Assembly (NCBI RefSeq): GCF_022059845.1
Contig: NZ_CP091852.1
Span: 310,001 to 374,000, forward strand
Source of the DNA: Terrirubrum flagellatum
Lineage (GTDB): Bacteria; Pseudomonadota; Alphaproteobacteria; Rhizobiales; Beijerinckiaceae
Length of the DNA: 64,000 nt
Direction of reading: 5' to 3'
Numbering within the stretch: position 1 is the stretch's first letter; each line of letters starts with the position of its first letter. The translations under genes were made by a program, and so were the position numbers. Shown here piece by piece: positions 34,961 through 44,260 of the stretch. The notes under the pieces were generated by a model. The model made no database searches. It was not told the origin of the DNA and saw nothing but the letters and a program-made list of their open reading frames with translations.

Positions 34961-36577
34961 ATGGATCGCCGCAAATTTCTCCAGTCGGCTTCCGCGACGA
35001 TGTCGGGGACGCTCGCTGCGCCCTTCGTCCTCTCGCCCGCCAGGGCGCAGGCCCGGGCTGAAACGCTGCTGATCGTTTCCGAGAGCGGCCCCAATAACCT
35101 CGACATTCATGGCGTCGGCACGAATGTGCCGGGCTATGAGGCGTCTTGGAACTGTTACGACAGGCTCATCAGCCACGAGATGAAGACGGGCGCGAACGGC
35201 GCGCCTTATTATGATCGCGACAAGTTCAAACCCGAACTCGCCGAGGACATGAATGTCGGCGACATGTCGGTCACGTTCAAACTGAAGAAGAGCGCCACGT
35301 TCCACGACGGAACGCCGGTGACTGCGAAAGACGTGAAATGGTCGCTTGATCGCGCGGTGGAGGTTGGCGGATTTCCGACATTCCAGATGAGGGCGGGATC
35401 GCTGGAGAAGCCGGAGCAGTTTGTCGTCGTTGACGATCATACAGTCCGGGTCGATTTCCTGCGCAAGGACAGGCTTACGATTCCGGATCTCGCCGTGATT
35501 GTCCCATGCGTGGTGAATTCCGAGCTGGTGAAGAAACACGTCACCGCGAACGATCCCTGGGGCCTTGAATACACCAAGCAGAACACGGCTGGCTCCGGCG
35601 CCTACAAGGTGTCGAAATGGACTCCCGGAACCGAAGTGATCTTCGAGCGCAACGAGCAATGGCTGGGCGGCGCGCTTCCGAAGGTTCGTCGCATCATCTG
35701 GCGCATGGTTCCGTCAGCAGGCAACCGGCGCGCGCTTCTGGAGCGCGGCGACGCCGACATTTCCTATGATCTGCCAAACAAGGATTTCGCGGAGCTTAGA
35801 TCAAGCGCCAGGCTCTCGATCATCTCGACGCCCTATTCGAACGGCGTCCAGTATATCGGCATGAATGTGAACAAGCCGCCCTTCGACAATCCGAAGGTGC
35901 GGCAGGCGGTGGCTTATGCGCTGCCCTATCAGAAGATCATGGATGCCGCTTTGTTCGGGCTGGCGGCGCCGATGTATGGCGCGCCCCTCGATCGCGCCAC
36001 CGCAATCGCCTGGCCGCAGCCGCACCATTACAGCACCGACATCGCCAAAGCGAAGCAATTGCTCGCTGAAGCCGGCTACCCCAACGGCTTCGACACCACG
36101 CTGTCATTTGATCTCGGCTTCGCCATCGTCAACGAGCCGATCTGCGTGCTGGCGCAGGAGAGTCTCGCTCAGATCGGCATCAGAACCACGATCAACAAAA
36201 TTCCCGGCGCGAACTGGCGCACCGAGCTCAACAAGAAAGAGATGCCGCTCTTCACCAACGTCTTTTCGGGCTGGCTCGACTATCCCGAATATTTCTTCTT
36301 CTGGTGCTATGACGGCCAGAATTCGGTCTTCAACACGTCGGGCTACAAGAGCTCGGCGATGGACGGATTCATCGCGGGCGCCCGCGCCGCCGCGGCGAGC
36401 GGCGACAAGGCCGCCTATGAGCGCGATGTGAAGGGCTTCGTCGATCTGGCGTTCGCTGACATCCCGCGGGTGCCGCTGTTCCAGCCCTACGTCAACATCG
36501 CCATGCAGAAGAATGTCGATGGCTACCAGTATTGGTTCCATCGTCGCCTTGACTACCGGGCTCTGACCAAGAGCTGA
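34961..36577 (+). CDS. Dpp-type ABC transporter substrate-binding protein, first of a tandem pair
   Basis: Family 5 extracellular solute-binding protein of 538 residues. The N-terminus MDRRKFLQSASATMSGTLAA is a Tat signal, cleaved around ARAQA. The body has the SBP_bac_5 elements LAEDMNVGDMSVTFKLKKSA, FHDGTPVTAKDVKWSLDRAV and NVNKPPFDNPKVRQAVAYAL. ATG 34961 with GGAG six bases upstream. Family 5 proteins bind peptides, opines or other nitrogen compounds; here the operon suggests biuret-, ureido- or cyanurate-type ligands. Confidence 0.87.
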   Translation: MDRRKFLQSASATMSGTLAAPFVLSPARAQARAETLLIVSESGPNNLDIHGVGTNVPGYEASWNCYDRLISHEMKTGANGAPYYDRDKFKPELAEDMNVGDMSVTFKLKKSATFHDGTPVTAKDVKWSLDRAVEVGGFPTFQMRAGSLEKPEQFVVVDDHTVRVDFLRKDRLTIPDLAVIVPCVVNSELVKKHVTANDPWGLEYTKQNTAGSGAYKVSKWTPGTEVIFERNEQWLGGALPKVRRIIWRMVPSAGNRRALLERGDADISYDLPNKDFAELRSSARLSIISTPYSNGVQYIGMNVNKPPFDNPKVRQAVAYALPYQKIMDAALFGLAAPMYGAPLDRATAIAWPQPHHYSTDIAKAKQLLAEAGYPNGFDTTLSFDLGFAIVNEPICVLAQESLAQIGIRTTINKIPGANWRTELNKKEMPLFTNVFSGWLDYPEYFFFWCYDGQNSVFNTSGYKSSAMDGFIAGARAAAASGDKAAYERDVKGFVDLAFADIPRVPLFQPYVNIAMQKNVDGYQYWFHRRLDYRALTKS

Positions 36578-36667
36578 CCGTCGCCCGACTTGGCGCGACT
36601 CCTGCTTATTTGCTTCCGCGGCCGGGCCGCGGGAAGGCCGCGCATCGCGCGGAACGGAGGGAATTTG

Positions 36668-38254
36668 ATGGTTGATCGTCGCACGCTGGTCGGCGCAGCG
36701 CTGTCGGCGCCGTTTGTCACCCGGGCCGCGGCCCAGGCGCCGGCGCGCAACGAAACGCTGCTGCTCGTGCAGGAATATGGCCCGAACAGCCTGGATATGC
36801 AGGGCATCGGATCATCCCAGCCCGTGAACGGCGTCGCGCTGAACTGCTATGACCGGCTGATCCGCTTCAAGCCCACGCCGCTTCCTGATGGCGGCGGCGG
36901 CGCGTTCAACATGACCGACTTCGAGCCCGAGCTGGCCGAAAGCTGGCAGGTCGCGTCGGACGGCATGAGCGTCACCTTCAAGTTGAAGGACGCGGCCTTT
37001 CACTCGGGCCGCGCCGTGACGGCGAAAGACGTCAAATGGTCGCTCGCACGCGCCCTCGCCATTGGCGGCTTCGCCAAGACCCAGATGAACGCCGGCTCGC
37101 TCGAAAATCCCGAGCAGTTCGTTGCGGTCGATGAAAAGACCTTCCGCGTCGATTTCGTTCGCCGCGACAAGCTCACCCTCCCCAATCTCGCGGTGACCAT
37201 ACCTTTCGTGTTCGACAGCGAACTCGCGATCAGGAATGGCGGCGAGGACCCCTGGGCGAAGGAATGGCTGAAGAACAATGTCGCAGGCTCCGGCGCTTTC
37301 AAGGTGGAAAGCTGGAAGCCGGGCTCGGAAACGATCTATGTGCGCAATGACGCCTGGAAAGGCGGCAAGCTGCCCACGCTTCGGCGCATCATCGCGCGCG
37401 ACATCCCGTCGCCCGCGACCCGGCGGGCGCTGATCGAGCGCGGCGACGCCGACATCTCCTACGGTCTTCCGCCGAAGGACTTCAAGGATCTCGCCGATGG
37501 CGGCAAAGTGAAGGTCGTGGGCGTGCCGGTGCCGAACGCGCTCTGGTATCTCGCGCTCAACGCGGCGACAGGCCCGTTTACGGATGTGCGCCTGCGGCAG
37601 GCCGTCGCCTGGGCGATGCCTTACGAGAAGATCCTCCAGGCGTCGCTGTTCGGTCGCGGCGTCGCCATGTGGGGTGGGCCGGAAAATCCGGCTCCCGCCT
37701 GGCCGACGCCATTCCCCTACAAGACCGATATGGCGAAAGCGAAGGCGCTGGTTTCGGAAGCCGCGCCCGGCGGCGTCAAGACCGCGCTGATCTTCGACAC
37801 CGGCGCCGCGACCATCGCGGAGCCGATGGCGGTTCTCATCAAGGAGGCGCTTGCGCCGATCGGGATCGATGTCGAATTGACGAAAATTCCCGGCGCGAAT
37901 TTCCGCGGCGAACTCAACAAGAAAATTCACCCCATGGCGATCAACCGCTTCGGCGGCTGGCTCGATTTTCCCGATTATTACTTCTTCTGGAATTTCCACG
38001 GCGCCAATTCGATCTTCAACATCTCGAGCTATCAGAGCGCCGCAATGGACAAGCTGATCGATGCGGCGCGCTTCACGCAGGACCCGGCGGCCTACAAGGC
38101 CAATGTCGAGGCTTTCATCGCTCTCTCGCAGAAGGACGCGCCGGTCATCCCGATCGCTCAGCCGCTGCATGACGTCGCGATGCAGAAATCGATCGGCGGT
38201 TATCAGTTCTGGCCCTGTCGTGAGCCGGACTTCCGCTATCTCACCAAGACCTGA
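36668..38254 (+). CDS. Dpp-type ABC transporter substrate-binding protein, second of a tandem pair
   Basis: Family 5 binding protein of 528 residues, clearly a duplicate of the preceding one (shared FKLKDAAFHSGRAVTAKDVKW, VRRDKLTLPNLAVTIP and the C-terminal MQKSIGGYQFW-RR/CR-xDFRYLTK type end). The signal MVDRRTLVGAALSAPFVTRA is Tat-like. ATG 36668 follows ACGGAGGG. Two binding proteins with one permease set suggest two ligands or affinities. Confidence 0.87.
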   Translation: MVDRRTLVGAALSAPFVTRAAAQAPARNETLLLVQEYGPNSLDMQGIGSSQPVNGVALNCYDRLIRFKPTPLPDGGGGAFNMTDFEPELAESWQVASDGMSVTFKLKDAAFHSGRAVTAKDVKWSLARALAIGGFAKTQMNAGSLENPEQFVAVDEKTFRVDFVRRDKLTLPNLAVTIPFVFDSELAIRNGGEDPWAKEWLKNNVAGSGAFKVESWKPGSETIYVRNDAWKGGKLPTLRRIIARDIPSPATRRALIERGDADISYGLPPKDFKDLADGGKVKVVGVPVPNALWYLALNAATGPFTDVRLRQAVAWAMPYEKILQASLFGRGVAMWGGPENPAPAWPTPFPYKTDMAKAKALVSEAAPGGVKTALIFDTGAATIAEPMAVLIKEALAPIGIDVELTKIPGANFRGELNKKIHPMAINRFGGWLDFPDYYFFWNFHGANSIFNISSYQSAAMDKLIDAARFTQDPAAYKANVEAFIALSQKDAPVIPIAQPLHDVAMQKSIGGYQFWPCREPDFRYLTKT

Positions 38255-38274
38255 CGCGCGGCGGGGAGGGCGAC

Positions 38275-39288
38275 ATGCTGAAAACCATCGGCGACCGCCT
38301 CTTGACGACGATCCCCGCGATCATCGGCGTGATCGTTGTCAGCTTCCTGCTGACGCGCATTCTTCCCGGCGACACCGCATCCTATTTCGCCGGCCCGGCG
38401 GCGACGCCGCAGGCGATCGAACAGATCAGGAAGCAGCTCGGGCTTGATCGCCCGCTGCCGGAACAGTTCGCGCGCTATGTCGCGGATCTCGCGAAGGGCG
38501 ATCTCGGGCAGTCGCTGACGACGGGCCAGCCCGTGGTCAGCGACATCAAATCGAGGCTGCCTGCGTCTGCTGAACTCACCTTGTTCGGCCTGATCATCTC
38601 GATGCTGGTCGCCGTGCCGATGGGCATCGCAGCGGCGGTGCGGCAGGGGTCTTTCATCGATCACGCCTGCCGTGTCGTGGCGACCGCGGGGGTCTCGCTG
38701 CCCGTGTTCTTCACCGGGCTTCTTCTCGTCTATATCTTCTATTTCGTGCTCGGCTGGTCGCCGGCGCCGCTTGGCCGTCTTGACGTCTTTTATTCGGCGC
38801 CGCCTTCGGTCACGGGCTTCTATCTGATTGACAGCCTTATCGCGGGCGACGGCGGGACCTTCCGCGCGGCGCTGTCGCAGATTCTTCTTCCGGGCCTGAC
38901 GCTTGCGGTGTTTGCGCTTGCGCCGCTCGCGCGCATCACCCGCGCCTCGATGCTGGCGGCCTTGTCATCGGAGTTCGTGCGCACAGCGCGCGCATCGGGC
39001 CTGACGCCGCGCACGGTGATCCTCACCTACGCCTTTCGCAACGCCATGCTGCCGGTGATCACCACGCTCGGAATGGTGTTTTCCTTTCTGCTTGGCGCGA
39101 ATGTGCTGGTCGAGAAGGTCTTCGCCTGGCCGGGCATCGGCTCTTACGCGGTTGAGGCGCTGATCGCCTCGGATTTCGCGCCGGTGCAGGGGTTTGTCCT
39201 TGCGATGGCGGTTCTCTATGTCGGGCTCAACCTCCTGATCGATCTCCTCTACGGCGTGATCGATCCACGCGCGAGGGCCGCGGCATGA
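38275..39288 (+). CDS. DppB-type ABC transporter permease
   Basis: Inner-membrane permease of 337 residues with about six transmembrane helices. N-terminal LTTIPAIIGVIVVSFLLTRI, the lipid-facing EQIRKQLGLDRPLPEQFARY segment and the C-terminal coupling region VRTARASGLTPRTVILTYAF are typical of DppB/OppB. It starts 20 bases after the second binding protein, and its stop overlaps the next ATG. Confidence 0.9.
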   Translation: MLKTIGDRLLTTIPAIIGVIVVSFLLTRILPGDTASYFAGPAATPQAIEQIRKQLGLDRPLPEQFARYVADLAKGDLGQSLTTGQPVVSDIKSRLPASAELTLFGLIISMLVAVPMGIAAAVRQGSFIDHACRVVATAGVSLPVFFTGLLLVYIFYFVLGWSPAPLGRLDVFYSAPPSVTGFYLIDSLIAGDGGTFRAALSQILLPGLTLAVFALAPLARITRASMLAALSSEFVRTARASGLTPRTVILTYAFRNAMLPVITTLGMVFSFLLGANVLVEKVFAWPGIGSYAVEALIASDFAPVQGFVLAMAVLYVGLNLLIDLLYGVIDPRARAAA

Positions 39289-40184
39289 CCGCCGTGCCCG
39301 GAGATCTCGCTTCGACGCCTGCGCGTCCGAAGACTGGCGCCGCCGCGACGCTCGCCCATGCGCGACATGTGCTCGCCGAAAATCTCGTCACCGCCTTCTC
39401 TTTTGGCCTGTTCGTTTTCATCGCGCTGGTCGCGTTGATCGGACCATGGATCGCGCCCTACGATCCCTTGGCGAGCGACACTGCGTCCGCGTTGCAGGCG
39501 CCGAGCTGGCGTCATCCTTTCGGGACCGATCAGATCGGCCGCGATATCCTCGCGCGAGTGATCGTCGCGACGCGGCTGGACCTCACCATCGCCGTCTGCT
39601 CGGTTGCCCTCGTCTTCGCGCTTGGCGGCCTCGCCGGCATCGCGGCGGGCTTCTTCGGCGGCTGGACTGACCGCGTTGTCGGGCGGATCGCCGACACGAT
39701 CATGGCGTTTCCGCTTTTCGTGCTCGCGATGGGCATCGTCGCCGCGCTTGGCAACACCGTGACCAATATCGTTATCGCCACTGCGATCGTGAATTTTCCG
39801 CTTTATGCGCGACTCGCGCGATCGGAGGCGCAGGTGCGCCGCAACGCAGGCTTCGTGCTCGCGGCGCGCCTTACCGGCAACAGCGACTGGCGCATCGCGC
39901 TGACATCGATCCTGCCGAACATCCTGCCGATCATGATGGTGCAGATGTCTCTCACCATGGGCTATGCGATTCTCAACGCCGCCGGCCTGTCATTCATTGG
40001 CCTTGGCGTGCGGCCGCCGACCCCTGAATGGGGCATCATGGTCGCCGAAGGCGCAGGCTTCATCGTCTCCGGCGAATGGTGGATCGCGCTGTTTCCCGGC
40101 CTCGCGCTCATGCTCGCCGTCTTCTGCTTCAATCTTCTCGGCGATGGTCTGCGCGATATCGTCGATCCGCAGCGGCGCACATGA
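39285..40184 (+). CDS. DppC-type ABC transporter permease
   Basis: Permease of 299 residues. DppC features are IAPYDPLASDTASALQAPSW, HPFGTDQIGRDILARVIVAT and GLSFIGLGVRPPTPEWGIMV near residue 235. ATG 39285 overlaps the DppB stop (ATGA). It completes the channel of the importer fed by the two binding proteins. Confidence 0.9.
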   Translation: MTAVPGDLASTPARPKTGAAATLAHARHVLAENLVTAFSFGLFVFIALVALIGPWIAPYDPLASDTASALQAPSWRHPFGTDQIGRDILARVIVATRLDLTIAVCSVALVFALGGLAGIAAGFFGGWTDRVVGRIADTIMAFPLFVLAMGIVAALGNTVTNIVIATAIVNFPLYARLARSEAQVRRNAGFVLAARLTGNSDWRIALTSILPNILPIMMVQMSLTMGYAILNAAGLSFIGLGVRPPTPEWGIMVAEGAGFIVSGEWWIALFPGLALMLAVFCFNLLGDGLRDIVDPQRRT

Positions 40185-40194
40185 GGGGGCGTGA

Positions 40195-41883
40195 ATGACC
40201 GGCCTCCCGCTTCTCGACGTTCAGAATCTCAGCGTCGAATTCGCCACGCGGCGCGGCGTCGTCAGCGCGGTGCGGCAGGTCGATATCAGCGTGGGGAAGG
40301 GTGAGACCGTCGGCGTCGTCGGCGAATCCGGCTCAGGCAAATCCGTGACCTCTTACGCCGTGATGCGCATTCTGGATCGCGCCGGCCGCATCGCGGAAGG
40401 ATCGATCCAGTTCTCCGGCCTCGACATGACTGCGATGCGCGAGCGCGATGCGCGCGACATGCGCGGCCGCGAAATCTCGATGATCTTTCAAAATCCGCGC
40501 GCCGCGCTCAATCCGATCCGGAAGGTCGGTCATCAAATCGAGGATGTGATGCGTCGCCACGCCATCGCAGGCTCGGGCGACGCAAAAGCAAAAGCGATCG
40601 AGGCGCTGGAGCAGGTGCGCATCGCGCGCGCGACCGAGCGCTATCACGCCTACCCCTATGAGCTTTCCGGCGGCATGTGCCAGCGCATCGTGATTGCGCT
40701 CGCGCTCGCCTGCAAACCCCAGCTTCTCATCGCGGACGAACCGACGACGGGCCTCGACGTCACGACGCAGAAGGCTGTGATGGAGCTTATCACCGAGCTG
40801 ACGCGCGAGCGCGGCATGTCGACGATTCTCATCACTCACGATCTCGGACTCGCCGCCGCCTATTGCGACAAGGTCGTGGTGATGGAAAAGGGCCGTGTCG
40901 TCGAAACCGCGGCGTCCACGGACATTTTCAGGAGGCCGCAGCATGACTACACGCGCAAGCTGATGCGCGCGACGCCGCGGCCTGGCGTCAGGCTCGCCGA
41001 TCTCCTGCCAGAGGGCTCGTCCGCGCCGCAATCGTCGGCGCAGCCCACAGCAGGCGAAGTGCTTCTTTCGGTTGACAATCTGGTCAAGGAATATCCTCGG
41101 AAGGACGCTACGAAAACACTTGCGAGGCTCTTTGGCCGCAAGGAAGAAAGCGACGAGAAGCCATTTCGCGCCGTCGATGGCGTTTCGTTCGACGTGCGCG
41201 TGGGCGAGACGGTCGGTCTGGTTGGCGAATCCGGCTGCGGGAAGTCCACCACCTCGACCATGGTGATGCGCCTGCTCGATCCGACGTCGGGAAAGATCAC
41301 ATTCAAAGGTGCGGATATCGGCGCGATCCCGGCGCGCGACTTCGCGCGTCACAAGCTGCGGCCGAAGATTCAGATGGTCTTTCAGGATCCGACCGACAGC
41401 CTCAATCCGCGCTATACCGCCGCGCGCGCTATCGCCGACCCGCTTTATCGCTTCAGCCCGGAGATGACGCGCGACGCCGTGCGCGCGCGCTGCGAGGAGC
41501 TGGCGCGTCTTGTTGGCCTGCCGGTCGATCTGCTCGACCGCTTTCCGCATCAATTGTCTGGCGGACAAAAGGCGCGCGTCGGCATCGCCCGCGCCATCGC
41601 GCTCGATCCCGATCTTGTCATCCTCGACGAGCCCACCGCGGCGCTTGACGTCTCTGTGCAAGCCGTCGTGCTCAATCTGCTGGCGGAGCTCAAGGCCACA
41701 TTGCGCATGAGCTATCTCTTCGTCAGTCACGACCTGCATGTCGTGCGATTGCTGTGCGACCGCGTGATCGTGATGCGATCGGGGTCGATCCTCGAACAGG
41801 GATCGGCCGCGGACGTGATCGACCGGCCTTCGGCCGCCTACACGCGCGAATTGATCGACGCCATTCCTCATCCGCCGGTGTGA
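40195..41883 (+). CDS. Fused DppD-DppF ATP-binding protein
   Basis: Double ATPase of 562 residues, two complete nucleotide-binding domains in one chain. First: [15 protein letters not shown] (about 45), signature [16 protein letters not shown]. Second: [15 protein letters not shown] (about 347), [16 protein letters not shown] and [15 protein letters not shown]. Such fusions are common in alphaproteobacterial peptide/nickel-type importers. It starts 10 bases after the DppC gene and is followed after 4 bases by the hydrolase gene. Confidence 0.9.
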   Translation: MTGLPLLDVQNLSVEFATRRGVVSAVRQVDISVGKGETVGVVGESGSGKSVTSYAVMRILDRAGRIAEGSIQFSGLDMTAMRERDARDMRGREISMIFQNPRAALNPIRKVGHQIEDVMRRHAIAGSGDAKAKAIEALEQVRIARATERYHAYPYELSGGMCQRIVIALALACKPQLLIADEPTTGLDVTTQKAVMELITELTRERGMSTILITHDLGLAAAYCDKVVVMEKGRVVETAASTDIFRRPQHDYTRKLMRATPRPGVRLADLLPEGSSAPQSSAQPTAGEVLLSVDNLVKEYPRKDATKTLARLFGRKEESDEKPFRAVDGVSFDVRVGETVGLVGESGCGKSTTSTMVMRLLDPTSGKITFKGADIGAIPARDFARHKLRPKIQMVFQDPTDSLNPRYTAARAIADPLYRFSPEMTRDAVRARCEELARLVGLPVDLLDRFPHQLSGGQKARVGIARAIALDPDLVILDEPTAALDVSVQAVVLNLLAELKATLRMSYLFVSHDLHVVRLLCDRVIVMRSGSILEQGSAADVIDRPSAAYTRELIDAIPHPPV

Positions 41884-41887
41884 TTCC

Positions 41888-42583
41888 ATGACAGGCGCTA
41901 TCGCTCGCAAAGACACAGCCGTCGCAATTGCAGCGCAGCCTTATCCTTTCATGCTGCGGCGCGAAGCAGCGGCTCTCTTGATCATCGATATGCAGCGCGA
42001 TTTTCTTGAGCCGGGCGGCTTCGGTGAAATGCTCGGCAATGACGTATCGCAGCTTCGCCGAACCATCGAGCCGAACCAGAAGCTGCTCGCGGCCTGGCGC
42101 ACGGCCGGGTTGATGGCGATGCACACGCGCGAAGGCCACCGTCCCGATCTTGCCGACCTGCCGCCAGCGAAGAAGGAACGCGGCAAGGGCGCGATGACGA
42201 TCGGCGATCGCGGACCCATGGGGCGCATCCTCGTGCGCGGCGAGCCCGGTCATGACATCATTTCCGAACTCGCGCCGCGAGATGGCGAGCCGGTCATCGA
42301 CAAGCCGGGAAAAGGCGCATTCTTCGCGACCGATCTGCATGCGATCTTGCAGAACAGCGGCGTGTCGCAGCTTGTCGTGACGGGGGTGACCACAGAGGTT
42401 TGTGTTCACACGACCGTCCGCGAGGCCAACGATCGCGGATACGAATGCCTCGTGCTCGACGATTGCGTCGGCTCCTATTTCCCTGATTTCCACGCGACGG
42501 CGCTGAAAATGATTGCGGCGCAGGGCGGAATCTTCGGCTGGGTCAGTTCGTCAGACAAGGTGATCGAGGCGATCACCGAATAG
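41888..42583 (+). CDS. biuH: Cysteine hydrolase of the isochorismatase fold, probable biuret amidohydrolase
   Basis: Hydrolase of 231 residues. The catalytic triad is visible: Asp34 in LLIIDMQRDF, Lys142 in IDKPGKGAF, and Cys172 in VVTGVTTEVCVHTT, with Gln212 in AAQGGIFG. The segment MHTREGHRPDLADLP matches Rhizobium biuret hydrolase (BiuH), which splits biuret into allophanate and ammonia. The AtzF-like allophanate hydrolase in the same operon fits this reaction. A ureidoacrylate- or N-carbamoylsarcosine-type amidase is the alternative. ATG 41888 is 4 bases after the ATPase gene. Confidence 0.8.
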   Translation: MTGAIARKDTAVAIAAQPYPFMLRREAAALLIIDMQRDFLEPGGFGEMLGNDVSQLRRTIEPNQKLLAAWRTAGLMAMHTREGHRPDLADLPPAKKERGKGAMTIGDRGPMGRILVRGEPGHDIISELAPRDGEPVIDKPGKGAFFATDLHAILQNSGVSQLVVTGVTTEVCVHTTVREANDRGYECLVLDDCVGSYFPDFHATALKMIAAQGGIFGWVSSSDKVIEAITE

Positions 42584-42622
42584 CGGAGCATCATTGCAGC
42601 GGCGAATATCGAGGAGGCGATC

Positions 42623-44224
42623 ATGGCGACAAGCGCAGCGTTATCGACAAGACAGCCGGCGATCTGGACGCCCGGCGACTGGAATGCGTTCTTCGGATTC
42701 GGCACCAACATTCTCGTCAACATGCTGACGCTCACGGCGCTGCTGCGCTTCGTGTTGAAGATGCCAGACTCGATCGTGTTCGGCCGTATTCTGCCTGCGG
42801 TCGGGCTGATGATGTGCCTTTCGACGCTGTATTACGCCTATCTCGCCTGGAAGCTTGCGCGTGATACGGGCCGCTCCGATGTTTGCGCGTTGCCCTCGGG
42901 CATCAGCGTGCCGCATATGTTCATCGTCGTCTTCGTGATCATGCTGCCGATCACGCTGAAGACGGGCGATCCGGTGAAGGGTTGGGAAGCCGGGCTCGTC
43001 TGGGTCTTCTTCCAGAGCTTCATCCTGATGATCGGCGGCTTCATCGCGCCCTATATCAGGCATATCACGCCGCGCGCCGCGCTGCTCGGCACGCTGGCGG
43101 GCGTGTCCGTCACCTTCATTTCCATGCGGCCGGCGCTGGAGATGTTCATGACGCCGGTGATTGGCCTCACCTGCTTTGCGATCATCCTTGTGAGCTGGTT
43201 CGGCGGCGTGAAATATCCGAAAGGCGTTCCCGCGGGTCTCGTCGCCATCGCGGTCGGCATGGCCATCGCGTGGGGTTCGAACATCTTCGGACTTGGATTT
43301 GGCGGCCTGAGCTTCGGAAAGGTTGGCGAAGCCTTCTCCAATTTCGGCTTCTCGGTCCCGATTCCGGCGGCGGGACATGTATTCTCGGGATTCGAATTCC
43401 TCGCGATCATCCTTGTCACGGCGATACCCTTCGGCATCTATGACCTCGTCGAAGCGATGGACAATGTGGAAAGCGCCGAAGCGGCGGGCGATCACTATCC
43501 GACCACGCGCGTGTTGACGGCGGATGGCGTGGTCAGCCTCATCGGCTGCCTGATGGGCAATCCGTTCATCAACGCCGTCTATATCGGCCATCCCGGCTGG
43601 AAAGCGATGGGCGGGCGCATCGGCTATTCCGCCGCCACCGGGCTCATGGTCATTGTGCTGTCCTGGTTCGGCATATTGCCGCTCCTGCTGGCGTTGATCC
43701 CGGTGGTCGCGATTTCGCCGATCCTGCTTTACATTGGCATGTTGATTGGCGCGCAGGCGTTCCAGACGACGCCGCAGACCCATGCGCCGGCGATCGTGCT
43801 CGCGCTGACGCCGCATCTCGCCGCCTGGTGCAAGACGCTGATGGATGGCGCGCTTGGCGCCGCCGGCACGAACGCCGCGGCGGTGGGTTTCGACAAGATG
43901 GCGATGAATGGCGTGCTCTATCACGGCCTCGAAGTGCTCGGCGGCGGCGCCATTCTTGGCGGCCTGCTGCTTGGCGCGATTGGCGTCTTCACCATCGAAC
44001 GCCAGTTCGAGAAGGCGTCCGCCTTTGCTGCGGCGGCCGCGGCGCTGACCTTCTTCGGCTTCATGCATGGTGAAACGATCGGAGTCGCCGTGACTCCGTC
44101 GGTTGCGATCGCCTATGCGATCGTCGCGGCGTTCCTCTATGCGCTGGCGAAATACCCGCAGGCGGTGAGCGGCGGTTTGGCCATCGAGCCGCAGAAGGCC
44201 GTCGCGCCGGCTCCGGCGGAATAG
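42623..44224 (+). CDS. AGZA/NCS2-like permease of nucleobase or triazine-type compounds
   Basis: Membrane protein of 533 residues with about 12 hydrophobic segments. It resembles the AGZA group of xanthine/uracil/guanine permeases (FGFGTNILVNMLTLTALLRFV, ALPSGISVPHMFIVVFV, and DLVEAMDNVESAEAAGD near 275). GAGGAGG precedes the ATG. Its place between a biuret-hydrolase-like gene and atzF suggests import of a ring or linear ureide such as cyanuric acid, barbiturate or biuret. The substrate is inference from context. Confidence 0.75.
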   Translation: MATSAALSTRQPAIWTPGDWNAFFGFGTNILVNMLTLTALLRFVLKMPDSIVFGRILPAVGLMMCLSTLYYAYLAWKLARDTGRSDVCALPSGISVPHMFIVVFVIMLPITLKTGDPVKGWEAGLVWVFFQSFILMIGGFIAPYIRHITPRAALLGTLAGVSVTFISMRPALEMFMTPVIGLTCFAIILVSWFGGVKYPKGVPAGLVAIAVGMAIAWGSNIFGLGFGGLSFGKVGEAFSNFGFSVPIPAAGHVFSGFEFLAIILVTAIPFGIYDLVEAMDNVESAEAAGDHYPTTRVLTADGVVSLIGCLMGNPFINAVYIGHPGWKAMGGRIGYSAATGLMVIVLSWFGILPLLLALIPVVAISPILLYIGMLIGAQAFQTTPQTHAPAIVLALTPHLAAWCKTLMDGALGAAGTNAAAVGFDKMAMNGVLYHGLEVLGGGAILGGLLLGAIGVFTIERQFEKASAFAAAAAALTFFGFMHGETIGVAVTPSVAIAYAIVAAFLYALAKYPQAVSGGLAIEPQKAVAPAPAE

Positions 44225-44260
44225 GCAGGCGCATGCGAGCGAATTTTAGTACAAGGCTTC

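Noticed and set aside
36812-38170. Minus-strand frame of 452 codons opposite the second binding protein
   Set aside because: Antisense shadow; the plus-strand frame has signal peptide and family motifs.
40333-41916. Minus-strand frame of 527 codons opposite the DppDF gene
   Set aside because: Shadow of a well supported ABC ATPase; His/Arg-rich, low-complexity translation.
42641-44068. Minus-strand frame of 475 codons opposite the AGZA permease
   Set aside because: Composition (very high Arg, Asp and His) is that of an antisense reading of a membrane protein gene.
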